Below, in pieces: positions 45,252-54,203 of a DNA stretch of 64,000 nt (the first letter of the stretch is position 1; the number at the start of each line of letters is the position of its first letter). The notes under the pieces were generated by a model, which was given only the letters and a program-made list of their open reading frames with translations, had not been told where the DNA came from and ran no database searches. The stretch is from NCBI GenBank assembly GCA_030145275.1, contig JAQYVV010000001.1:248001-312000 (forward strand), read 5' to 3'. This stretch comes from Desulfurivibrionaceae bacterium. GTDB lineage: Bacteria; Desulfobacterota; Desulfobulbia; Desulfobulbales; VMSU01. Both the position numbers and the translations under genes were made by a program.

Positions 45252-46319
45252 ATGACTGGTAATACTATCCACCAAGTTCAGATAGGATCTAGAAGTATTG
45301 GCCCTGAATCTCCTCCTTTTGTAATAGCAGAGATGTCTGGAAACCATAATCAATCACTTGAGAGAGCACTGGAGATTGTTGACGCTGCGGCAGCTTCTGG
45401 TGTACATGCTCTAAAGTTACAAACGTACACAGCCGAGACAATGACCCTTGATATTTCTGAGGGCGAATTCTTGATAGAAGACTCAGGGAGTATCTGGCAT
45501 GGCAGATCGCTTTATGAGCTCTACAATGAAGCTCATACTCCAAGAGAGTGGCATAAATCGATTTTCAGCCGTTGTAAAGATTTAGGTATGATCTGTTTTA
45601 GCACACCTTTTGATGCAACGGCTGTTGATTTTTTGGAAACCCTTGATGTCCCTTGCTACAAGATTGCTTCGTTTGAGAATACTGACCTACCGCTGATTCG
45701 TCGTGTGGCAGCTACCGGTAAACCATTGATCATTTCCACAGGAATGGCCACGGTTGACGAGCTAGATGAGACAGTGAGTGCTGCACGGGAAGCAGGTTGC
45801 AATAATCTAATTCTTCTTAAGTGCACCAGCACTTACCCAGCCATTGCAGAGAACAGCAACATCCTAACTATTCCGCATCTGCGCGAGCTCTTTGATTGCG
45901 AAGTAGGCCTATCAGACCACACCATGGGCATTGGCGTATCGTTGGCTAGCGTTGCGCTAGGTGCCACTGTCATCGAGAAGCACTTTTCCCTCAACCGCGC
46001 TAATGGTGGTGTGGACAGTACTTTTTCAATGGAACCAGCCGAAATGTCCCAACTGGTGATGGAGACTGAACGAGTATGGCAAGCGCTTGGGAAAGTAAGT
46101 TATGGGCCGACTGCGGTCGAGGAAGAATCCCTTCAATTCCGCCGTTCATTGTACATAGTGCAAGACCTTAAGGCGGGGGAGGTGCTGTCGCGAGAGAATG
46201 TGCGCGCGATTCGTCCTGGGTTAGGGTTGCCGACTAAATATCTGGGCCAGATATTGGGAAAAATATTGAAGCAGGATGTAAAACGTGGCACAGCGTTGGG
46301 ATGGGAATTGTTGGCATAA
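45252..46319 (+). CDS. pseI: Pseudaminic acid synthase, PseI
   Basis: A 355-residue NeuB-family enzyme: FVIAEMSGNHNQSLERALEI, ALKLQTYTAETMTL, CFSTPFDATAVDFLE, STGMATVDELDE, GLSDHTMGIG and VIEKHFSLNRANGG. It ends in the SAF (antifreeze-like) domain from about residue 290 (RRSLYIVQDLKAGEVLSREN). It condenses PEP with the 6-deoxy-AltdiNAc sugar made by PseB, C, H and G. It is the last clear gene of the tight pse operon. Confidence 0.95.
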   Translation: MTGNTIHQVQIGSRSIGPESPPFVIAEMSGNHNQSLERALEIVDAAAASGVHALKLQTYTAETMTLDISEGEFLIEDSGSIWHGRSLYELYNEAHTPREWHKSIFSRCKDLGMICFSTPFDATAVDFLETLDVPCYKIASFENTDLPLIRRVAATGKPLIISTGMATVDELDETVSAAREAGCNNLILLKCTSTYPAIAENSNILTIPHLRELFDCEVGLSDHTMGIGVSLASVALGATVIEKHFSLNRANGGVDSTFSMEPAEMSQLVMETERVWQALGKVSYGPTAVEEESLQFRRSLYIVQDLKAGEVLSRENVRAIRPGLGLPTKYLGQILGKILKQDVKRGTALGWELLA

Positions 46320-46476
46320 AGTTTCAACTAGTGAAAATCTGCGATCCATCAGGCCGGGATGTAACCTGGAATTGTTTTGCTTCAGTTGGAATTGAATTTC
46401 TTTTAAATTGATTTAGTGAATAATATTAATTCAGCATGGTGCTGAGTATCAATTTTTCAATCAGGGATTTGTGATT

Positions 46477-48060
46477 ATGCAGGGCACTTTTAATTTTGAA
46501 AAGAATAAACGCGAAATCCAATCAATAATTGGCGAGAAAGTTGCCATAGAATCTAATCCAAATAATGCTTTTGAAGCATTTGCTTTTGTAGCTAAAACAT
46601 ATTTCGAATCATGTGGATGCAAGGTGATAAGGTTTCATCGTGAATTGCCAAGTTTTACACAAATTCTAATATCAAAAGTTTTGTTTTTATTAAACATCCG
46701 AAAAAAGAAGTTAACAGATGGTGGTGTCATCCCTGGGCTATTGATTGTGGGGATATGGAATATTCAGTCAATAATTTACAGTTATTACAATTTCCTTATG
46801 CTGTGTTTACACGTAAAAAATATTTTTAAACTTACAATTGATGATATTGATATCGGGGAAGAATTGGCTAGTGACGTGACTAGATTTAGCCAGAAACTTG
46901 ACACCAAAAATATAATATCTTTCAGATTGATTAAATCAATGAAGAATTTTTATTTAACGTGTAAGTACGCGAAATTTATATCAAATAAGTGTGGTGTGGA
47001 TGCATTCATGGTTTCACATTATACTTATTCTTGGGCAATGTTCAGCAAGGTAGCAATTTTATTAAATAAAAAATATTTATTGCTCGGAAGATATCCATAT
47101 TCAATATTTGTAACGCCTGAACATCGCAATCCGCATCACCCTCAAGCATTGAGCACATTACAAAAAACTAAATGTAACAACAAGGAAAGAAGAGTAGCTG
47201 AGAATTATATGCAAGAAAGAATTTCACCTGACAAAATTATGCTTCACTATATGGAAGTTAGCGCTTATTCAGTATCAGGTGAAAATTTTTTTCGTAAATA
47301 TAATAGTGAAAAAGGAATTATCAATTGTTGCTTGTTCCTGCACTCATTTACGGACGCATTATTTACCTTTGGTTATGATTCATTTAACAATATTTGGCAC
47401 TGGACAGATTTTACTATAAGAGAATTATCAAAAGAAAAAAACGTAAGAATTTTCATTAAACCACACCCAAGTCTAACCCATAAAATGAGAACTTCTTTTG
47501 ATACATCAAAAAAGGATTATCTGGCATTCAGTTTATTAAAAGATAAATATGAATCTCACCCAGCAGTTGAATTTATACCACCTAGCACTTCTAATATTGA
47601 TATAGCTTCGATGGAAAATTTCATAGGAATAACTCATCATGGTAACGTAGCGCCTGAGCTGGCTTTCTTAAATAAACCGGTAATTGCGTCTATACATGCG
47701 CCATGGAAATTTTTTAGTGACTTTTTAATTAGTTGGGAAAACAAATTCGAATATAAACAACAGTTGAATAACTTAGAAAAGTATATTGATTTTACTCCCA
47801 ACAAATCAAATTTGCTTGATTTTGTTTATATGTATTATATTGAACCCAATTTGATTTCGGACAGTAGATTTTTCGGCCATAAACTCTATGAATTAATTTA
47901 TGGAAAAGATGCAAAGTATCTTTCTGAAAGTATTCAAAAAGGTATTGAAATGTTGACTATAATTAGGAAGGATAAAAACAAACTGCAAGAAGGTTTAAGT
48001 ATGTTTGATGGTATGATTAACCAGGCAATAATTAACTGTAGAAATGCATCTAAATTGTAA
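46477..48060 (+). CDS. Putative GT-B glycosyltransferase, AT-rich
   Basis: About 527 residues with no firm family call. The second half carries RIFIKPHPSLTHKM and IGITHHGNVAPELAFLNKPV, the pattern of capsule-synthesis/CDP-glycerol-type or Kdo-type GT-B transferases, in which this His-rich loop binds the donor phosphate. It lies directly after pseI, making it the first candidate for the enzyme that transfers pseudaminic acid (inference). It is visibly richer in A and T (many AAA/AAT/ATT codons) than the genes around 50-54 kb, suggesting a separate origin. Start ATG 46477 with AGGGA upstream. Confidence 0.55.
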   Translation: MQGTFNFEKNKREIQSIIGEKVAIESNPNNAFEAFAFVAKTYFESCGCKVIRFHRELPSFTQILISKVLFLLNIRKKKLTDGGVIPGLLIVGIWNIQSIIYSYYNFLMLCLHVKNIFKLTIDDIDIGEELASDVTRFSQKLDTKNIISFRLIKSMKNFYLTCKYAKFISNKCGVDAFMVSHYTYSWAMFSKVAILLNKKYLLLGRYPYSIFVTPEHRNPHHPQALSTLQKTKCNNKERRVAENYMQERISPDKIMLHYMEVSAYSVSGENFFRKYNSEKGIINCCLFLHSFTDALFTFGYDSFNNIWHWTDFTIRELSKEKNVRIFIKPHPSLTHKMRTSFDTSKKDYLAFSLLKDKYESHPAVEFIPPSTSNIDIASMENFIGITHHGNVAPELAFLNKPVIASIHAPWKFFSDFLISWENKFEYKQQLNNLEKYIDFTPNKSNLLDFVYMYYIEPNLISDSRFFGHKLYELIYGKDAKYLSESIQKGIEMLTIIRKDKNKLQEGLSMFDGMINQAIINCRNASKL

Positions 48061-48080
48061 AATGATCATCATCTAATAGC

Positions 48081-48178
48081 GTAACTATTCTACCGCATCC
48101 CACCTGCGTGCGAGCAGACACATATATGATGGGGCGGCCTGATCGCCAGCATATATGTGTCTGCTGCTTAATAGTTAG
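48081..48178. repeat. Palindromic repeat with TAACTATT ends
   Basis: A perfect 15-bp inverted repeat, GCAGACACATATATG (48114-48128) with its complement at 48150-48164, encloses a GGCGG/TCGCC core. It is itself flanked by TAACTATT (48082-48089) and AATAGTTA (48170-48177). It has no coding capacity. The GTAACTATTC tip matches the palindrome at 62911-63018. Confidence 0.6.
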
Positions 48179-48189
48179 GAAAAAGTGAT

Positions 48190-49332
48190 ATGCAAATTTA
48201 TCAAGATATTTGGGTCAATGGAGTCGTGCAGACCAAAGGTATCCGTGATTGTGCCGGCAGGTATAAGCCTATACTAGCCCATTGCCAAAAATATAACCGC
48301 CCTTTTACAGTGTTGGATATTGGCGCCAATCTGGGCTATTTTTCCTCCCGTTTAGCTTCTGACTTTGATTGCACATCAGTAATGATCGAAGGTGCTGAAG
48401 TTTATCAAAGGGCGCTGTTAAAGCTAGTCAAACAACAGGAATGTAGAGAGAACTTGATTCTTTTGGGGGTGGGAGCAAACCTGGCAACGTTGCGAGAACT
48501 ATGTAAATGTGAGCATTTCGATGTTGTGTTAGCGATGCGGGTTGTCCATCACTTCAAGGAAAATTTCCATGATGTCATAGATACAATCGTATCTCTGGGT
48601 GATTTCGTTTTTATGGAATTGCCTACTGCTGGAGAAGATGAAGTCCGTGCCAGTACCAGAGTTAAGAAGGAACTATCCGATCATTCCAAAGCGTTGGGCA
48701 ATCAAACTTACAATAAGGTGGGCGAGTTTTCTATTCATGTCGGGTCTAGTCTGTCACCAATGTATCTTATTGAAAATTCCCAACCGAAACAGATTCTTTC
48801 TCCCTTCTATGGTAGCCCGAGAAATACTCAACACCAGATTGAAAGTACGTTTGAAAATAAAAAGTTTTTTAAAAAAGATTCACTGAAACGGGGTGAACTA
48901 GTCAATGAGTGGGTGCCAGGGATAAATCTTTATACGTTCCATAAACTTAATGGCATATTTCCAGACAGAAAAAGGATCGCGAGGAAAATCAAGGGATACA
49001 ATTTACCGACTGATAGCCCATTAACAGACATAACGCCTTGGAATTTTATTCTTAATGGATGTGAAATAGTATTGATTGATCATACCAGCGTGAATAACAG
49101 TTTGGGAAAACCATTTTTTAAAGGGAATTCAAAAAGATGCTTGTTAAATACAGCTTTATATATACTTGCAGGGATACAATCAGTTCCAAATATTTCCTAT
49201 AGTAGGCATCCCACATTAACAAAATTGCTATTGTTACGTAAGGTAGTTCGAGAAATGCTTCACATTATTATCGACAGTATGAGGAAGAGTTACGCTGGCT
49301 TGCAAAAGATTATTAACATTCTCATCTTTTAA
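48190..49332 (+). CDS. Methyltransferase with a kinase-like C-terminal part
   Basis: A 380-residue protein. Residues 1-170 are a class I methyltransferase (TVLDIGANLGYFSSRLASDF, VMIEGAEVY, DVVLAMRVVHHFKENFHDVI). The later part contains LTDITPWNFILNG followed by CEIVLIDHTSV, which resembles the catalytic and metal-binding loops of small-molecule kinases (D-x-x-x-x-N and D). I see no clear ATP-binding glycine loop, so kinase activity is only a possibility; a methyltransferase-kinase of WbdD type would be the precedent. The C-terminus is basic and hydrophobic. Confidence 0.6.
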   Translation: MQIYQDIWVNGVVQTKGIRDCAGRYKPILAHCQKYNRPFTVLDIGANLGYFSSRLASDFDCTSVMIEGAEVYQRALLKLVKQQECRENLILLGVGANLATLRELCKCEHFDVVLAMRVVHHFKENFHDVIDTIVSLGDFVFMELPTAGEDEVRASTRVKKELSDHSKALGNQTYNKVGEFSIHVGSSLSPMYLIENSQPKQILSPFYGSPRNTQHQIESTFENKKFFKKDSLKRGELVNEWVPGINLYTFHKLNGIFPDRKRIARKIKGYNLPTDSPLTDITPWNFILNGCEIVLIDHTSVNNSLGKPFFKGNSKRCLLNTALYILAGIQSVPNISYSRHPTLTKLLLLRKVVREMLHIIIDSMRKSYAGLQKIINILIF

Positions 49333-49386
49333 CAGTGTCTTGGTTTTTTTAAATTTCTGTTACGACCAGAGGGATAGAGGAAAAAT

Positions 49387-50073
49387 ATGAGAAAAATTAC
49401 GGCGTTACTTCCGATGAAGGCTCATTCCGAGCGGGTACCTGAAAAAAACATCAAGCTGTTTGCCGGTAAACCATTATTCCAAAGAATTGCAGAAGTTTTG
49501 GAAACCTCGGTCCACATTGACCGCATCTTCATTAACACCGACAGCGAGGAGATTGCCAAGAATGCCGGCAAACACTTCTCAAAAGTCGAGATTGTCGTAC
49601 GTCCGCCTGAGCTCAGAGGAGATTTCGTCCCCATGAATGATATTATCAGGCACGATATCCAGATTTCTAAATCTGAACATTTTCTCCAAACCCACAGCAC
49701 CAACCCTCTCTTGGGTTTGAAAACCATAGAAACAGCCATTGAAAAATATTTTAACGGACTGTCCACATATGACTCACTGTTTTCGGTCACCAAAGTACAA
49801 AATCGTTTTTACTGGGAGTCTGGGGAACCTATCAACCACAACCCAGGAGAGTTGTTACGGACCCAGGACCTTGAACCGATCTATGAAGAAAATTCCAATA
49901 TCTATCTGTTTTCAGCCGCCTCCTTTGCTGCGTCCGGAAATAACAGAATAGGACTAAGACCGCAGATGTTTAGCATAGATAAATTGGAGTCTATTGATAT
50001 CGATGACGAAGCGGACTGGCATTTTGCCGAAAGCCTCTATCATTGGATGCAAGGGGCAGCAAAGGGGCAATAA
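49387..50073 (+). CDS. Second CMP-sugar (acylneuraminate-type) cytidylyltransferase
   Basis: A 228-residue NeuA/KdsB-like enzyme: ALLPMKAHSERVPEKNIKLF (signature loop, with K-A-H-S-E in place of the usual A-R-G-G-S), FINTDSEEIA, HSTNPLL, RTQDLEPIYEENSNIYLF, and IDIDDEADWHFAE. It differs clearly from PseF, so it likely activates another keto acid sugar. It opens a block with a DUF115-like protein, an HpcH/HpaI aldolase, a dehydrogenase, an epimerase and a HAD phosphatase. Confidence 0.85.
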   Translation: MRKITALLPMKAHSERVPEKNIKLFAGKPLFQRIAEVLETSVHIDRIFINTDSEEIAKNAGKHFSKVEIVVRPPELRGDFVPMNDIIRHDIQISKSEHFLQTHSTNPLLGLKTIETAIEKYFNGLSTYDSLFSVTKVQNRFYWESGEPINHNPGELLRTQDLEPIYEENSNIYLFSAASFAASGNNRIGLRPQMFSIDKLESIDIDDEADWHFAESLYHWMQGAAKGQ

Positions 50074-50076
50074 CCC

Positions 50077-51264
50077 GTGCGAATCGAGCCTGAACATATC
50101 GTATCACGCATGAGAACGTTGCTAGCCAGGATAATAATACAATTATCCAGCTCCCTCTTTCTTCTGCTTAAAAAGACGGATCTGTTCTTTGTTAAGAATG
50201 ATGATGTCCTAATCTGCTCTCCATCCATCACTCCGAAGCAACTCAACGAGATAAAGAAACGCCTTTCCTTCTATGCTCCGGCCTTGTCTGCACGGCAGCT
50301 GTTAATCTCAAACCGGCTGACCTTCAGGTACATTTTCAGTGATATGGTGATTTTGCTGTTCTCGGGCCAGGAATCGAATTCCTGTTGGATTTTTCTGCTT
50401 TTGCGTATGAGAAAATGGACCTATGACATCGACTTTCGCACCAACCACATGGACGGCTGGCGATGGTGCGCCTTGGCGCAGGATTTTTCCCCGCCACCCC
50501 CTTCGGCTCTCCAGCGCTTTCATGCGTGTGTGTCTGATTTAAAGAAGCTCGCGTTGCAAAAATGCTACATTTTCGGCACCGGACCCTCTCTGGAAGAGGC
50601 GGGCGGGCGGGACTGGTCAGATGGTTATCGGGTGGTCTGCAACACCATTGTACGAGATAAAGCCCTGTGGAACCATATCAAGCCCCATTTTATTGTCGCA
50701 GGCGACGCGATCTACCATTTCGGCCATACAGAATTTGCCAGACGCTTTCGTGCCGATCTGATAAAACGACTCCAGGAAACAGATACATACTTTGTTTATC
50801 CTGCCCAATTTCATGCTATTGTTGGACGGGATCTGCACCAATTCGCCAACCGTTTGATCCCCATACCTATCGGGTCCCACCACCGGATGCATATTGATCT
50901 GACCAAGACCTTCCAACTGCCGCAGCTCGGTAACGTCCTGCGCCTGCTGCTGCTGCCTCTGGGATGCACCCTTTCAAAAAACGTCTATTTGTGGGGCTTT
51001 GACGGCAGGGCGCCGGATGACAAGCTTTTCTGGAGCAATTCCGACAAACACAGCTATCCAGAACTCATGCCTACCCTCTGTGAAGCCCATCCTGCGTTTT
51101 TTAGCTATTATGTGCCAAAAGCAAAGCCTGACAGCTACGTGGCATACTTCCATGGAGACGCTTTAGACAAGTCTATGTTAGATGCCGAGCATGATGGTTA
51201 TGCATTCATTATGATGCATAAAAGTTGGACACAAACTCTGCAAAAAAGATTCACTGAAGAGTGA
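50077..51264 (+). CDS. DUF115 / sialyltransferase-like protein
   Basis: A 395-residue protein starting at GTG 50077, 3 bp after the cytidylyltransferase stop. The centre holds a Rossmann-type loop CYIFGTGPSLEEAGGRDWSD, then RVVCNTIVRDKALWNHIKPH, FIVAGDAIYHFG, and later NVYLWGFDGRAPDDKLFW. This pattern is shared by DUF115 (Maf-type) proteins and GT42 sialyltransferases, both linked to CMP-nonulosonate transfer. I therefore infer a transferase for the sugar activated by the upstream enzyme; the family call is by eye. Confidence 0.55.
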   Translation: MRIEPEHIVSRMRTLLARIIIQLSSSLFLLLKKTDLFFVKNDDVLICSPSITPKQLNEIKKRLSFYAPALSARQLLISNRLTFRYIFSDMVILLFSGQESNSCWIFLLLRMRKWTYDIDFRTNHMDGWRWCALAQDFSPPPPSALQRFHACVSDLKKLALQKCYIFGTGPSLEEAGGRDWSDGYRVVCNTIVRDKALWNHIKPHFIVAGDAIYHFGHTEFARRFRADLIKRLQETDTYFVYPAQFHAIVGRDLHQFANRLIPIPIGSHHRMHIDLTKTFQLPQLGNVLRLLLLPLGCTLSKNVYLWGFDGRAPDDKLFWSNSDKHSYPELMPTLCEAHPAFFSYYVPKAKPDSYVAYFHGDALDKSMLDAEHDGYAFIMMHKSWTQTLQKRFTEE

Positions 51265-51480
51265 GGCATGCAACTAATTGACCATATCACTCACCTGAAT
51301 GGACTGTATGGCATCCTCATCAAAAACATGTAATTACACTTCACTTACATAATGTTATAGTCTTTGAGGTGTGATTTACTGTAGACTTTTACGATGATGA
51401 AAAAAATATTTTGACATTATTGGGGAGCATGATAATACCACGTTTACCGAGGATAACCCGAACGGAGCGAAGAACAGCAA

Positions 51481-52239
51481 ATGACACTGAAACAAAGACT
51501 CAGCAAGCGGCAGGTAACCATCGGTTCCTGGATAACCATAGGGAACCCCATTGTCGCAGAAATAATGGCAAGATCAGGTTATGACTGGCTCACCATCGAC
51601 ATGGAACACAGCGCCATCACCCTTGACATAGCGCAGGAACTTATCCGGATCATAGAACTCTGCGGCGTCTCCCCCCTGGTGAGAGTCGGACATAATGATC
51701 CGTTACTCATCAAAAGAGTCATGGACTGCGGTGCTCACGGCGTCATTGTACCGATGGTTAACTCTGCCGAAGAGGCCCAACAGGCAGTGGCCTCAGTCAG
51801 ATATCCACCGCAGGGCTTTCGCGGAGTCGGATTGGCACGGGCCCAGAGTTACGGCACCAACTTTGAAAGATACAAAGCCTGGAATAAAGAGGAGAGCATT
51901 GTCATTGTCCAGGTTGAACATATCAAGGCGGTGGAAAATCTGGAAGAGATTATTTCCCAGGATGGGGTCGATGGATTTATCATCGGACCATACGACCTTT
52001 CCGGATCCTTGGGGGTTCCGGGACAGTTTGATCATCCTGATGTAAAGGCCGCCCTGGATCATGTTATGCAGGTTAGCAAGCAACAAGACGCCCTGGCCGG
52101 ATTCCATGTGATTCCTGCCGATCCGCACTCTTGTAAAGAAAAGCTGGATCAGGGATTCAAATTTATTAGCCACAGCCTCGATATTCTGCTTCTGGGGGAT
52201 CAGTGCAGAAACGCAGTCAGCACTATTCGCAAAGAGTAG
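51481..52239 (+). CDS. HpcH/HpaI-family aldolase
   Basis: A 252-residue class II pyruvate-type aldolase: TIGSWITIGNPIVAEIMARS, WLTIDMEHSAI, PLVRVGHNDPLLIKRVMDCG, GAHGVIVPMVNSAEEAQQAV, GFRGVGLARAQSYG and GFIIGPYDLSGSLG (metal-binding Glu/Asp). Family members reversibly join pyruvate and an aldehyde (HpaI, GarL, RhmA). In this glycan setting it may build, rather than degrade, a keto-deoxy sugar acid. Confidence 0.88.
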   Translation: MTLKQRLSKRQVTIGSWITIGNPIVAEIMARSGYDWLTIDMEHSAITLDIAQELIRIIELCGVSPLVRVGHNDPLLIKRVMDCGAHGVIVPMVNSAEEAQQAVASVRYPPQGFRGVGLARAQSYGTNFERYKAWNKEESIVIVQVEHIKAVENLEEIISQDGVDGFIIGPYDLSGSLGVPGQFDHPDVKAALDHVMQVSKQQDALAGFHVIPADPHSCKEKLDQGFKFISHSLDILLLGDQCRNAVSTIRKE

Positions 52240-52265
52240 TAATTTAACCTTATATGTTAGAAATA

Positions 52266-53198
52266 ATGACATCCATCCTGATTACCACATCATCATTCGG
52301 CAAACATGATCAGAGCTTAATTGACGATCTGACCAACAAAGGTATACAGATCACAGCCAACCCCTTCGGCCGCAAATTGACTGAGCCGGAGGTAACGGAG
52401 TTGATCACCCGACATCAGCCCCTTGGCATTATTGCAGGCGTTGAACCTTTGAGCCGCGCCGTTCTACAGCAGGCCATTAATCTGAAGATAATCTCGCGTT
52501 GTGGTATCGGCATGGATTCGGTGGACCTCAAAGCCGCCAAGGAATTAGGCATCAAGGTGACTAATACCCCGGATGGCCCGACGATCCCAGTGGCTGAACT
52601 GACTGTCGGTATGATTTTGGCGTTGCTGCGACGTATTCACCTTGTTGACGGCGCCATCCGGCGTGGGGAATGGGAGAGACCTATGGGCGGTTTGCTGTAT
52701 GGCAAAACCGTCGGCATTATCGGCTGTGGCAGAATCGGTTCATATGTAGCAAAACTGCTGGCCAGTTTTGGCTGCAAGATCCTGGGATGTGATTTGTTCT
52801 GTAGCGAAAATGAATGCTATGAACCCACGGAGATTGATGAGTTATTGGCCGCAGCGGATATCGTAACCATCCATATCCCCTACTCGGAGGAAAATCATCA
52901 TTTTATCAATCGTGATCGGCTCAACATCATGAAGAAAGGAACGATCCTTGTCAACGCGGCCAGGGGTGGCCTGGTCAACGAAAAGGCGCTTTATGAGGCC
53001 CTTGAAAAAGGCCGATTGGCAGGGGCGGCCCTGGACAGCTTTGAGGAGGAACCCTATAAAGGTCCCCTGCGGAACCTAAATAATGTCCTGCTCACTTCTC
53101 ATATCGGCTCCTATGCTAAAGAAGCCAGAGTTATGATGGAACGGCAAGCCGCAGAAAACTTGCTTCGAGAATTGAAAAAATTAGGGGCGATAAAATGA
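52266..53198 (+). CDS. D-2-hydroxyacid dehydrogenase
   Basis: About 310 residues of the phosphoglycerate-dehydrogenase-like group: N-terminal SILITTSSFGKHDQSLIDDL, SRCGIGMDSVDLKAAKELGI, NAD loop GKTVGIIGCGRIGSYVAKLL, VNAARGGLVNEKALYEAL and C-terminal VLLTSHIGSYAKEA. Arg, Glu and His of the active site appear in place. It would interconvert a 2-hydroxy and a 2-keto acid. The ATG at 52266 is preferred to 52254. It overlaps the epimerase gene by 4 bp. Confidence 0.87.
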   Translation: MTSILITTSSFGKHDQSLIDDLTNKGIQITANPFGRKLTEPEVTELITRHQPLGIIAGVEPLSRAVLQQAINLKIISRCGIGMDSVDLKAAKELGIKVTNTPDGPTIPVAELTVGMILALLRRIHLVDGAIRRGEWERPMGGLLYGKTVGIIGCGRIGSYVAKLLASFGCKILGCDLFCSENECYEPTEIDELLAAADIVTIHIPYSEENHHFINRDRLNIMKKGTILVNAARGGLVNEKALYEALEKGRLAGAALDSFEEEPYKGPLRNLNNVLLTSHIGSYAKEARVMMERQAAENLLRELKKLGAIK

Positions 53199-54073
53199 AA
53201 GTTGTTGTATTTGGCGGGGCCGGATTTATCGGTAGCCATGTGGCAGATGTCTTGAGCGAAACGGGTCACGATGTCACCATTTTTGATATCAAGCCATCAC
53301 CATATCTCCAGAAGAACCAAACTATGCTGGTTGGAGATATCATGGATCAAAAACAGGTGGAAGAAATAGTTTCTGACAAATCCTTGGTCTACCATTATGC
53401 CGGCATCGCCGATATAGATGAGTGTGCCCTGCGGCCGGTGGATACAGTCAGATACAATATCCTCGGCACAGTCCATATCCTTGAAGCCTGCCGCAAGGCT
53501 AGCGTAGAACGGTTTGTCTTTGCCAGTTCCGCATACGTTTACAGTGACGCTGGCTATTTCTACCGCACCAGCAAGCAGGCTTGTGAGTCACTGATTGAAA
53601 ATTATTGGGAATTATATGGACTTAAATATACCTGCCTGCGATATGGCTCGTTATATGGAGAAAGAGCCGATGATCATAACAGTATTTATCGGTTGTTAAA
53701 ACAGGCCTTGCGAGATGGGAAACTCACCTATCATGGGACGGGAGAGGAAATTCGGGAATATATTCATGTGCGTGATGCGGCAGAGAACAGCGTCAAGATT
53801 CTTGCCAAGGAGTATGAGAACCAAAACATTATCTTGACTGGGCCTGAAACCATGAGTTACCGGAGATTACTTGAAATGATCGATGAGATTCTCGGGGGAA
53901 GGATCGATATAGAAATATTGCCCACTAAACGTAAGGCCCATTACAAGATTACCCCATACAATTTTAGCCCGAAACTGGGACGAAAATTGGTTAACAATCC
54001 CGGCATTGATATGGGACAGGGAATGTTGCTTTGTATGGCCGAGATTTTTGAGAATATAAAAAAGGGGTCTTAA
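53195..54073 (+). CDS. NAD-dependent sugar epimerase/dehydratase
   Basis: A 292-residue extended SDR: VVVFGGAGFIGSHVADVLSE (NAD loop), YHYAGIADIDECALRPVDTV, ASSAYVYSDAGYFYRTSKQA with the Tyr-x-x-x-Lys pair, LRYGSLYGERADDHNSIYRL and EIREYIHVRDAAENSVKILA. It belongs to the UDP-glucose-epimerase-like group; the substrate is not readable. It is coupled to the dehydrogenase gene by ATGA. Confidence 0.86.
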   Translation: MKVVVFGGAGFIGSHVADVLSETGHDVTIFDIKPSPYLQKNQTMLVGDIMDQKQVEEIVSDKSLVYHYAGIADIDECALRPVDTVRYNILGTVHILEACRKASVERFVFASSAYVYSDAGYFYRTSKQACESLIENYWELYGLKYTCLRYGSLYGERADDHNSIYRLLKQALRDGKLTYHGTGEEIREYIHVRDAAENSVKILAKEYENQNIILTGPETMSYRRLLEMIDEILGGRIDIEILPTKRKAHYKITPYNFSPKLGRKLVNNPGIDMGQGMLLCMAEIFENIKKGS

Positions 54074-54203
54074 CTAATTAGTGGAACAGAACTGCCGCTA
54101 TTGATAGTAATCGGTTATTATTTATAGGCTACCCTATAGTTTTCCTTTTCTGGGTTTTTAATGCGTCCACTCAGTGGGCGGTTGTTTGTGATGGTGTTTA
54201 GTT

